Origin: an uncultured Bacteroidales bacterium
GTDB lineage: Bacteria > Bacteroidota > Bacteroidia > Bacteroidales > UBA932
NCBI GenBank assembly: GCA_946614205.1
Contig: CAMOGR010000214.1
Span: 1 to 8,177, forward strand
Direction of reading: 5' to 3'
DNA length: 8,177 nucleotides
Shown: positions 1 through 5,409 of the stretch, in pieces
How positions within the stretch are numbered: position 1 is the stretch's first letter
Layout: every line of letters begins with the position of its first letter
The notes under the pieces: model-generated
Database searches by the model: none
Seen by the model: the letters and a program-made list of their open reading frames with translations, nothing else
Told to the model about the DNA's origin: nothing
Position numbers and translations under genes: made by a program

Positions 1-7
1 GCTCTTC

Positions 8-1690
8 TCATCGGTTGTCGAAGGGATTCCAGGGGATGCGGTCCTGCTTCTGGTACATTACGTTGGCCAGGCTGTATTCGGCCGCTTCCTTTTCCGTGAG
101 GATATGGGCCCATTTTACGCGGGCTTTGTCGTTGGCGCCGGGACCATAGCTTTGGTATTCAGCGTAGTAGCTGTTTTTCTTGGTGTCGGGCTTGCCTTCT
201 TTCTCCCAGTCGTGCCAGCCTTCGGGGACTATGTGTTTGCCCAGCTTGCAGTGGATGAAAACTGTCTTGGCGTATGCTCCCCAGGGGCGGCCGAGGTATA
301 CTTTGTCCACTCCTTCCGCCGCCGTGAGTACGCAGTCCTTGAAGACGTATCCGTATTTCTGGCCCTCGATGGTGGAGGCTGCGGTGATGTAGCTGTTTTT
401 CTTGGAGTGGATGCGGCACTTTTCGAAGTATGCGATGGAGGTTCCGAAGATGAAGTCGGTGGTGCCTTCTATGTAGCAGTGCAGGAAGTAGTTGCGTTTG
501 ATGCCGCCGAATTTGCCGTATCGTCCGTAGGTGTACAGGGTGTCCTGGTTGCCGATGAATCTGCAGTGCTTGAAGAAGAGGAAGTCGCCGTCGGTGAAGA
601 CCGCTACGGCCTGGCCGATTTCGGGGCCTTCGCCGGCTGAATTTTCGAAGGTTATATCCTCGAAGGTGATGTAACTCGCGTGTACGTAAATGGTTGCGCT
701 TCCGGATGTGCCGATGTTGAAGTCTCTGCCGGGCCACTGCTGCTTGGCTGCCTTGTCCCAGGTGATGACGGTCTTGCGGGCGTCTTCGCCTTTGATGTGG
801 AGGCGGAATTTGGTGTGGGGGATGCTGACCATCTCCTTGTACACTCCGTTGCGGATGAGTATTGTGGTTATCTCGCTGTGACTGTAGTCGGGGCAGGCGT
901 TGATTGCTTCCTGGACGGTCATGTAGTCGCCTTCGCCGCGTCCGGAGACCACAATGTCGTAGTGTACGAGGTGCTCTGCGATTTCGGGTATCTGCTCTTT
1001 GATTTTGCTGCAGACTATTTCCGTTACCTTGCGGGCTCCGGCGGCCACCGTGTGGGTGTTGTCGGTCTTGCCGTCGGGGGCGCAGGCGTATTTGCCGGGT
1101 TCGAGGTTCATGAAGTAGGGGCGGGAGCCTTCGTCACCCAGGGACTCAATCCAGTCGAGTGTGGGCGTGGTGATGTCGAGCAGCGTGACGCCTTTCTCTT
1201 TGGCTACCGCTTCCATGGCCGCGGGGTAGTCGCCGTGGCAGTTCCTGTCCAGTTTGCCGTCTTTGAACCAGCGGCGCGCTACCGGTGTGAGGAGTACGGG
1301 GGTGGCTCCTTTGGCGCGTACTCCGTCGATGAAGGTGCGGAGGTTTTTCTGGTACGAGCCCCAGGGGTCGGCGTAGCGGGTGCTGTCGTCCTGCTTGGAG
1401 TCGTTGTGGCCGAACTGGATGAATACGTAGTCGCCGCTCTGTACGTCTTCCTGGACCATGTTCCACATGCCTGTGGTGATGGCGCTTGCAGTGCTGCGGC
1501 CGTTCTTGGCGTAGTTGATTACTTTGACTTCGTTGTCGAGGAAGTTTTTCAGCATCATGCCCCAGCCGCGTTCGGGGTTGCCTTTGCTGAGGTCTTTGGG
1601 GGCCATTGTGCTGTCGCCCATCAGGTAAATTGTGAACGAGCTCAGCAGGAGCCATGCGGCTGCGATTGCGAGAGGAAAGAGTTTTTTCAT
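8..1690 (-). CDS. Two-domain pectin esterase: CE12 rhamnogalacturonan acetylesterase + CE8 pectin methylesterase
   Basis: Secreted 560-residue esterase expected to remove acetyl groups (N-terminal domain) and methyl esters (C-terminal domain) from pectin. A hydrophobic Sec signal covers about residues 1-20. Residues ~21-235 form an SGNH/GDSL domain: GDST with nucleophile Ser27, GHND with Gly94 and Asn96, and the D-x-x-H dyad Asp210/His213 in DNTHT, as in rhamnogalacturonan acetylesterases. Residues ~243-550 form a pectinesterase beta-helix: GQAVAV, GNQDTLY with Asp383, DFIFG with Asp412, and GRPW with Arg468, which match the conserved catalytic Asp pair and Arg of CE8. All key residues are present in both halves, so both should be active. 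The start is the ATG directly before the signal peptide. It lies 255 bp after the GH28 gene on the same strand. I see no clear promoter in the spacer, so co-transcription from upstream is likely. Family calls are strong; the exact pectin substrate is inferred. Confidence 0.95.
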   Translation of the reverse strand: MKKLFPLAIAAAWLLLSSFTIYLMGDSTMAPKDLSKGNPERGWGMMLKNFLDNEVKVINYAKNGRSTASAITTGMWNMVQEDVQSGDYVFIQFGHNDSKQDDSTRYADPWGSYQKNLRTFIDGVRAKGATPVLLTPVARRWFKDGKLDRNCHGDYPAAMEAVAKEKGVTLLDITTPTLDWIESLGDEGSRPYFMNLEPGKYACAPDGKTDNTHTVAAGARKVTEIVCSKIKEQIPEIAEHLVHYDIVVSGRGEGDYMTVQEAINACPDYSHSEITTILIRNGVYKEMVSIPHTKFRLHIKGEDARKTVITWDKAAKQQWPGRDFNIGTSGSATIYVHASYITFEDITFENSAGEGPEIGQAVAVFTDGDFLFFKHCRFIGNQDTLYTYGRYGKFGGIKRNYFLHCYIEGTTDFIFGTSIAYFEKCRIHSKKNSYITAASTIEGQKYGYVFKDCVLTAAEGVDKVYLGRPWGAYAKTVFIHCKLGKHIVPEGWHDWEKEGKPDTKKNSYYAEYQSYGPGANDKARVKWAHILTEKEAAEYSLANVMYQKQDRIPWNPFDNR

Positions 1691-1717
1691 TTCTTTTGTA
1701 TTCTGTTTTTGTTGTTG

Positions 1718-1750
1718 TTTCTGTTTTGTTTCTGTTTTGCTTCTGTTTTG
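1718..1750 (-). repeat. Three 11-bp tandem repeats in the A-rich leader of the esterase gene
   Basis: On the minus strand the unit CAAAACAGAAR occurs three times head to tail (1750-1740, 1739-1729, 1728-1718). A looser A/C-rich stretch follows, down to the ATG at 1690. The leader contains few G bases and almost no T, so it should be unstructured. Bacteroidota rarely use Shine-Dalgarno pairing and favour A-rich open leaders, so this probably serves translation initiation of the esterase gene. That role is inferred; only the repeats are seen directly. Confidence 0.6.
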
Positions 1751-1754
1751 TGTA

Positions 1755-1949
1755 TTACCGGCTGCTCCGGCAATAACGGCATGACCTCCTGTTCGTAAGG
1801 GCCAAAGTCGGCCATGCCGTTATTGCTTCCGCAGCCTTCCGTGCGTCAAAGACTAACGTCGGCAAAACCGTAATTGCTTCCGGAGCCTTCCGTGCTTCAG
1901 AAGTCAGAGTCGGCAGAGCCGTTATTGCCTCCGCTGTCGTTCGTTTCAT
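1755..1949 (-). CDS. Small repeat-built ORF (64 aa) overlapping the GH28 stop; coding status doubtful
   Basis: I do not recognise this product. The ATG (1949-1947) overlaps the GH28 stop codon as ATGA, the arrangement typical of translational coupling. The frame runs 64 codons to TAA. It consists mostly of three copies of a 17-residue unit of the form xEAITxxPTLxxxARKA, because the underlying 51-bp DNA repeat is a multiple of three and stays in frame. The last copy gives way to a basic, Cys- and Ser-containing tail. There is no signal peptide, membrane segment or known domain. It could be a short coupled peptide, or simply an intergenic repeat with an accidental open frame. The differences between copies include both silent and replacement changes and do not settle the matter. 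I lean towards non-coding repeat DNA. Confidence 0.3.
   Translation of the reverse strand: MKRTTAEAITALPTLTSEARKAPEAITVLPTLVFDARKAAEAITAWPTLALTNRRSCRYCRSSR
1770..1826. repeat. Perfect 14-bp inverted repeat with 29-nt spacer
   Basis: Arm 1 at 1770-1783 (GCAATAACGGCATG) is the exact reverse complement of arm 2 at 1813-1826 (CATGCCGTTATTGC). Arm 2 is part of the first 51-bp tandem repeat, so arm 1 is a partial copy in inverted orientation. In the minus-strand transcript it could form a 14-bp stem with a 29-nt loop between the GH28 and esterase genes. No U-tract follows on either strand, so it is not a classical intrinsic terminator. An RNA-processing or stability role is possible but inferred. 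Confidence 0.75.
1807..1944. repeat. 51-bp tandem repeat, two full copies and one degraded copy
   Basis: Units begin at 1807, 1858 and 1909, each with GTCGGC followed by a CCGTTATTGC-like core and TCCG. The first two are 51 bp long and agree at 38 of 51 positions by my alignment. The third matches well for about 26 bp and fades out near 1944. The array occupies most of the spacer between the GH28 and esterase genes and underlies the 17-residue repeats of the small frame there. I do not recognise the element. Confidence 0.8.
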
Positions 1950-3427
1950 AATTCTATCTTCTGGCCGTTGACGGTTACGTCTTCGAAGGTGACATCCTTG
2001 CTGTTGTGCATTTCAAGGCCCTTGGCGGCGGTGAATGTGCTTTCTTTGAAACTCAGGCCGCTGACGGGGAGCTCCGGGAGGCCGTTGATGTAAATGGCCT
2101 GGGCTGCGCCGCTGCAGACTATGCCGCTGAAGTGGATGTCGCGGAATTCGGGGGTGGTTTCGTCTACAAGGACGATCGGTTCAATTACGCCGTTCTGCAT
2201 GTCGCTGGCTGCGACTCCTGCGTAGTACAGGTTGAATATGACTCCGTAGGATACGATGTCCTTCATGAAAACGTCTTCGCACCAGATGTCTTTGACCAGG
2301 CCGCCGCGGCCTCGTGTGCTCTTGAAGCGCAGGCCCACGTCGGTGCCGATGAAGCGGCAGCCGCGTACGAGTATGTTCTCCACTCCGCCGGACATTTCGC
2401 TGCCCACCACGAAGCCGCCGTGGCCGTGGTAGACGGTGCAGTCGGTGATGAGCAGGTTGCGGCAGGCCTTGCCGTGGCGGCGTCCGTCGGCGTCCTTTCC
2501 GGATTTGATGCAGATGGCGTCGTCGCCTACGTCGAAGGAGGATCCCGTCAGGAGTACGCCGTCGCAGGCCTCGATGTCGATGCCGTCACCATTGGTGGAG
2601 TAGTGGGGGTTGCGTACCGTTATGTTCTTGATTGTTACGTCTTTGCACCAGAGCGGATGGATGTTCCAGGCGGGGGAGTTCTGGAAAGTTGCGTCTTCCA
2701 GGAGCACCCTTTCGCATTCCCTGAAGGATACGAGCACCGGGCGCAGGAAGGTCTTGATTTCCTGTTCGTCCAGGGTGTCCGAGGGCTTGTTGAGCGTACC
2801 GGCGGTGGCACGTGCTTTCTTGTAGCCCTCGTCCGGGTACCAGACCGAGCCGTCGTCTGCGAGGACTCCGCCCTTGCGCAGTATGGTTTTCCATGTGTCG
2901 TCGCCGACCTTGCGGCGCTTTACCTCGCGCCATGCGTCTCCGCTGCCGTCGATTATGCCGCTGCCGGTGATTGCTATGTCGGTTGCGCCTTCGGCGTGGA
3001 TGGGGGAGAGGCAACGCCGTACGTCAAGCCCTTCGAAATTGGTGTCGATGATGGGATAGAGGTCCTGGTCGGGGGAGAAGACGATGATGGCGTTTGCGTC
3101 CAGATGGAGCTCGATGTGGCTCTGCAGGCCGATGGGGCCGGTGAGCCAGATGCCTGCGGGCACGTTGACTATGCCTCCGCCCTTGGCGCTGAGGCTGCCA
3201 ATTGCCTGCTCGAACGCCTGGGTGTTGAGGGTGACTCCGTCTCCGACGGCGCCGAAGTCGGCGATGCTGACCGAACGGCCGGGGATGGAGGGCATGGCTA
3301 TTGAGCGCATCTGGAAGGGGATGCCGGTGATACCGTTGGCTGAATACAGACCGCTGTCCTGCTGCCGGCAAGAGATTGTTGCCAGTACTGCGAGGGCTGC
3401 TGTGAGCAAGGTTTTTGCGATGTTCAT
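1946..3427 (-). CDS. GH28 polygalacturonase family lipoprotein
   Basis: A 493-residue glycoside hydrolase that should hydrolyse alpha-1,4-galacturonide bonds in homogalacturonan or a related pectin backbone. The N-terminus is a signal sequence ending ATISC with Cys20 as the likely lipidated residue; the box is not perfect (Thr at -3), so plain secretion is the alternative. An opening segment with DFGAVGDGVT (the usual start of the right-handed beta-helix) precedes the GH28 active site: NGDGID with Asp281, GDDA with Asp302/Asp303, GHG with His336, and RFK (367-369, usually RIK). These supply the three catalytic Asp and the substrate-binding His/Arg/Lys. Length and motif variants fit bacterial exo-acting members, but endo versus exo action cannot be settled. 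The gene has its own promoter with an overlapping palindromic operator, and it lies between the GH43 and esterase genes on the same strand. Confidence 0.95.
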   Translation of the reverse strand: MNIAKTLLTAALAVLATISCRQQDSGLYSANGITGIPFQMRSIAMPSIPGRSVSIADFGAVGDGVTLNTQAFEQAIGSLSAKGGGIVNVPAGIWLTGPIGLQSHIELHLDANAIIVFSPDQDLYPIIDTNFEGLDVRRCLSPIHAEGATDIAITGSGIIDGSGDAWREVKRRKVGDDTWKTILRKGGVLADDGSVWYPDEGYKKARATAGTLNKPSDTLDEQEIKTFLRPVLVSFRECERVLLEDATFQNSPAWNIHPLWCKDVTIKNITVRNPHYSTNGDGIDIEACDGVLLTGSSFDVGDDAICIKSGKDADGRRHGKACRNLLITDCTVYHGHGGFVVGSEMSGGVENILVRGCRFIGTDVGLRFKSTRGRGGLVKDIWCEDVFMKDIVSYGVIFNLYYAGVAASDMQNGVIEPIVLVDETTPEFRDIHFSGIVCSGAAQAIYINGLPELPVSGLSFKESTFTAAKGLEMHNSKDVTFEDVTVNGQKIEL

Positions 3428-3451
3428 GGCCGAGTTTTAGTGTAAGGTGCG

Positions 3452-3483
3452 CAAAAATAGTACAAATAATTTATTTTTGCAAA
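3452..3483 (-). promoter_or_regulatory. Bacteroidota-type promoter of the GH28 gene
   Basis: On the minus strand TTTG (3483-3480) is followed after 20 bp by TATTTTTG (3459-3452). This matches the Bacteroides consensus of TTTG at -33 and TAnnTTTG at -7. The expected transcript start is near 3445, which gives a leader of about 18 nt before the ATG at 3427. Confidence 0.65.
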
Positions 3484-3491
3484 CGTTTGCA
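3478..3491. promoter_or_regulatory. LacI-family-type operator, perfect palindrome TGCAAACGTTTGCA
   Basis: The 14-bp sequence is fully self-complementary and has the central CG and GCAAA/TTTGC arms typical of LacI/PurR/CcpA-family operators. It overlaps the -33 box of the GH28 promoter, where a bound repressor would block RNA polymerase. The regulator and its inducer are not in the window. Many Bacteroidota pectin loci are instead run by hybrid two-component systems, so a LacI-type site here is informative if it is real. Confidence 0.6.
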
Positions 3492-3534
3492 CAACTTGTT
3501 CTCAGCCATTTGCAGATTACGTTTCGATGTCGTT

Positions 3535-5199
3535 TCAGTATTTCATTTCGATCCCTGTGACATCGACCCAGCCCGAGTCGTTTTTGGGAGCGTAACGGTT
3601 GCAGCAGAACGAAAAACGGGCTCCTGTCCACATTTCCGCCTTGGCGCGGAAACCCCGGGCCGCCTCATTCCAGGAACCGTCTCCGGTGCTCCATGAGAGT
3701 GTGCATACCGCGTCCTGATGCACTTCCAGCTTCACGAGAATTGTAGCTGAATATCCGCCGGCGGCTTCTTCCCAGGGAATCAGGGCGAGCGCGCGGACGC
3801 TTTCCGGAGTGCCTTCGGCTGCTTCGATGCACTCTACGTATTCCAGCCTTGCGCCTTCGGGAGTATCGGTCATACGAAGGCCGGCATAGTCGTTCCCGGT
3901 AACGTAGAATCCTGCCTGTTCACCCCTTCCCTTCAGGGCCGGATTGGGCCTGAAGGACATGCGTGCGCAGACGGAGAAACTCTCTGCCGGAAACTTCTGG
4001 CCAAGCAGGTTGGGGCAGTTCCAAAGGTTGACCGCAAGGTCTTGCTGCTCAACGCTGTATAGCCGGAAACCTCCGCCCGGAAGGGCGTAGTGCCAGTACG
4101 GTGACGGTACACATGGATACTGCCACTCCAGACCTGTTCCGTATGGGCCGGCAGCCGGGGTGCTGTCGGCGTAAACGAAACTATTCGAAACACTTTTTTC
4201 GGGGCGCTTTCCTCCCTGTTTTCCGCCGTGCTGAGGGATGCTCCAGTTCTCCACCGGCTGCCCGATGCCGTCACCGTCCGGGTCGGTGCCTATCAGTGGC
4301 CAGCCGTCGGCTCTCCACGTCAGGGGCTGCAGGTGTACTATGCGCCCGTATGCCCCTTTGTCCTGAAAGTGGATGAACCAGCCACTTCCGTCCGGAGCGT
4401 CAACCCATCCGCCCTGGTGCGGGCCGTTTATGGTACCCGGCGCTGATGCGAGGACTATTTTCTCTTCCCACGGGCCCCACGGGCTTCGCGAACGGAGTAC
4501 CGTCTGCCAGCCTCCCGTCACTCCTCCGGCAGGGCAGAACAGATAGTACCAACCGTCTCTTTTATAGAACTTTGTGCCTTCTATCGTGGGTTGGGTTTCA
4601 TGACCGTCGAACACTATTCTGGAAGGCCCGAGAAGATGTGTGCCGTCTGGGGCCATCGGGGCAACGAATACTATGCTCTTGAGCCCTGCCCGGGACCCCG
4701 CCGCCGCATGCGACAGGTATGTCTTTCCGTCGTCGTCCCAAAGCGGGCACGGGTCGATGAATCCCTTGGCGCGGACTACCCATACCGGCGCTTCCCAGGG
4801 GCCTGCCGGATCCTGTGTGCGCACCATGAAGACGCCTCTGTCGGGGTCTGCCGCGAATATGTAGAACCAGCCGTCGCGGTACCTGATTGAGGGAGCCCAT
4901 ACCCTTCCGCCATGTTCGACGCTGTCCCGGACCGTTGCGGACGTTCCGTTGGCGTCCCCTTCGCAGGGATAGCAGGTGAGCGCTGCGCCGACCTGTTTCC
5001 AGTGGACCAGGTCCCTGGAGTGCAGTATCGGCAGCCCCGGGAAGAAGTTGAACGACGAGGCCGTCATGTAGTAGTCTTCTCCGACACGGCATACGTCGGG
5101 GTCGGACCAGTCCTGGTGGAGTATCGGGTTGGAGTACCGCTGCTGCGCCGCAGCCTGCAGGCACAGGGTCGCTGCAATAATGGCAAGATAGTGTTTCAT
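3535..5199 (-). CDS. GH43 family glycosidase (beta-xylosidase / alpha-arabinofuranosidase type) with C-terminal beta-sandwich
   Basis: A secreted 554-residue glycosidase. The start is the ATG at 5199 because it opens directly on a Sec signal (residues ~1-18, cleavage near AAA-QQ). The frame stays open about 250 codons further upstream, but that part lies antisense to the M64 gene and has no protein-like features. The five-bladed propeller carries the three GH43 acidic residues: Asp33 in SDPDV (base), Asp149 in FIDP (pKa modulator) and Glu207 in TIEGT (acid). Residues ~350-554 look like the concanavalin-like domain common after GH43 catalytic domains. GH43 members cleave arabinose or xylose from plant polysaccharides. 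Beside GH28 and pectin esterases, a role on pectin side chains is the best guess, but specificity cannot be read from sequence alone. It has its own promoter, next to a weak copy of the GH28 operator. Confidence 0.93.
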   Translation of the reverse strand: MKHYLAIIAATLCLQAAAQQRYSNPILHQDWSDPDVCRVGEDYYMTASSFNFFPGLPILHSRDLVHWKQVGAALTCYPCEGDANGTSATVRDSVEHGGRVWAPSIRYRDGWFYIFAADPDRGVFMVRTQDPAGPWEAPVWVVRAKGFIDPCPLWDDDGKTYLSHAAAGSRAGLKSIVFVAPMAPDGTHLLGPSRIVFDGHETQPTIEGTKFYKRDGWYYLFCPAGGVTGGWQTVLRSRSPWGPWEEKIVLASAPGTINGPHQGGWVDAPDGSGWFIHFQDKGAYGRIVHLQPLTWRADGWPLIGTDPDGDGIGQPVENWSIPQHGGKQGGKRPEKSVSNSFVYADSTPAAGPYGTGLEWQYPCVPSPYWHYALPGGGFRLYSVEQQDLAVNLWNCPNLLGQKFPAESFSVCARMSFRPNPALKGRGEQAGFYVTGNDYAGLRMTDTPEGARLEYVECIEAAEGTPESVRALALIPWEEAAGGYSATILVKLEVHQDAVCTLSWSTGDGSWNEAARGFRAKAEMWTGARFSFCCNRYAPKNDSGWVDVTGIEMKY

Positions 5200-5204
5200 C
5201 GAGG

Positions 5205-5235
5205 CAAATATACCCCTATTTGCGTTAAAATCAAT
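5205..5235 (-). promoter_or_regulatory. Bacteroidota-type promoter of the GH43 gene, nearly leaderless
   Basis: On the minus strand ATTG (5235-5232) is followed after 19 bp by TATATTTG (5212-5205), a full match to TAnnTTTG. Only five bases (CCTCG) separate the -7 box from the GH43 ATG at 5199, so transcription should begin at or within a few bases of the start codon. Confidence 0.65.
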
Positions 5236-5236
5236 G

Positions 5237-5250
5237 CGCAATCGTTTAAA
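5237..5250. promoter_or_regulatory. Possible degenerate copy of the GH28 operator
   Basis: The sequence CGCAATCGTTTAAA matches the perfect palindrome at 3478-3491 at 10 of 14 positions and keeps the central CG and one GCAA arm. It lies just upstream of the GH43 -33 box and between the two divergent promoters. It is not itself a good palindrome, so it may be chance in an AT-rich stretch. Confidence 0.25.
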
Positions 5251-5254
5251 TGAC

Positions 5255-5285
5255 ATTGAAAATGATTTTGCATTCCTTATATTTG
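5255..5285 (+). promoter_or_regulatory. Bacteroidota-type promoter of the small ORF and M64 peptidase unit
   Basis: ATTG (5255-5258), a 19-bp spacer and TATATTTG (5278-5285) match the Bacteroidota promoter pattern. Both boxes and the spacing are identical to the divergent GH43 promoter. The ATG of the 38-codon ORF begins at 5290, four bases after the -7 box, so the transcript should be almost leaderless with respect to that ORF. Confidence 0.65.
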
Positions 5286-5289
5286 CATC

Positions 5290-5406
5290 ATGGAAAAGTA
5301 TGTTCCTCCCTGCTGTGAATCCGAGCAGGTTCTTCCCTTGCTGACGCTTCTTGCCGCCAGCACGGAAGATTATCCCGTAGATAATCAGGACCCCGGATTC
5401 AATTAG
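5290..5406 (+). CDS. Small 38-aa peptide ORF directly upstream of the M64 peptidase gene
   Basis: An open frame from ATG 5290 to TAG 5404-5406, ending three bases before the M64 peptidase ATG at 5410. It starts MEKYVPPCC, has a short leucine-rich middle (VLPLLTLLAAS) and ends with an acidic, Pro/Gly-containing tail (TEDYPVDNQDPGFN). It lacks a basic n-region and a long hydrophobic core, so it is not a normal signal peptide. Short ORFs opening MxKYxxP ahead of genes for secreted proteins are something I recall from other Bacteroidales genomes, but I cannot verify that here. The promoter just before its ATG and the 3-bp gap to the next gene argue that it is translated, perhaps coupled to the peptidase. 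It could be a leader peptide controlling the next gene, a secreted or processed peptide, or an unrelated small protein. Function unknown. Confidence 0.6.
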   Translation: MEKYVPPCCESEQVLPLLTLLAASTEDYPVDNQDPGFN

Positions 5407-5409
5407 CGT

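Noticed and set aside
680..1798. Long plus-strand frame (372 codons) opposite the esterase gene
   Set aside because: Composition is a shadow of the CE12-CE8 gene (Val/Gly/Ala/Asp-rich, no domain). The opposite strand has all catalytic motifs.
1770..1826. Invertible promoter switch or intrinsic terminator
   Set aside because: The 29-bp interval is too short for the known Bacteroides invertible promoters and holds no promoter box. No U-tract follows the stem on either strand.
1807..1949. CRISPR array
   Set aside because: Units are contiguous 51-bp tandem copies with no unique spacers between them, and no cas genes are present.
2006..3304. Plus-strand frame of 432 codons opposite the GH28 gene
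   Set aside because: Low-complexity Ala/Val/Gly/Asp shadow produced by GC-rich third positions of the real gene. No recognisable protein features.
3428..3534. Terminator between the GH43 and GH28 genes
   Set aside because: Apart from the operator palindrome and promoter I see no GC-rich stem followed by a T-run on the minus strand.
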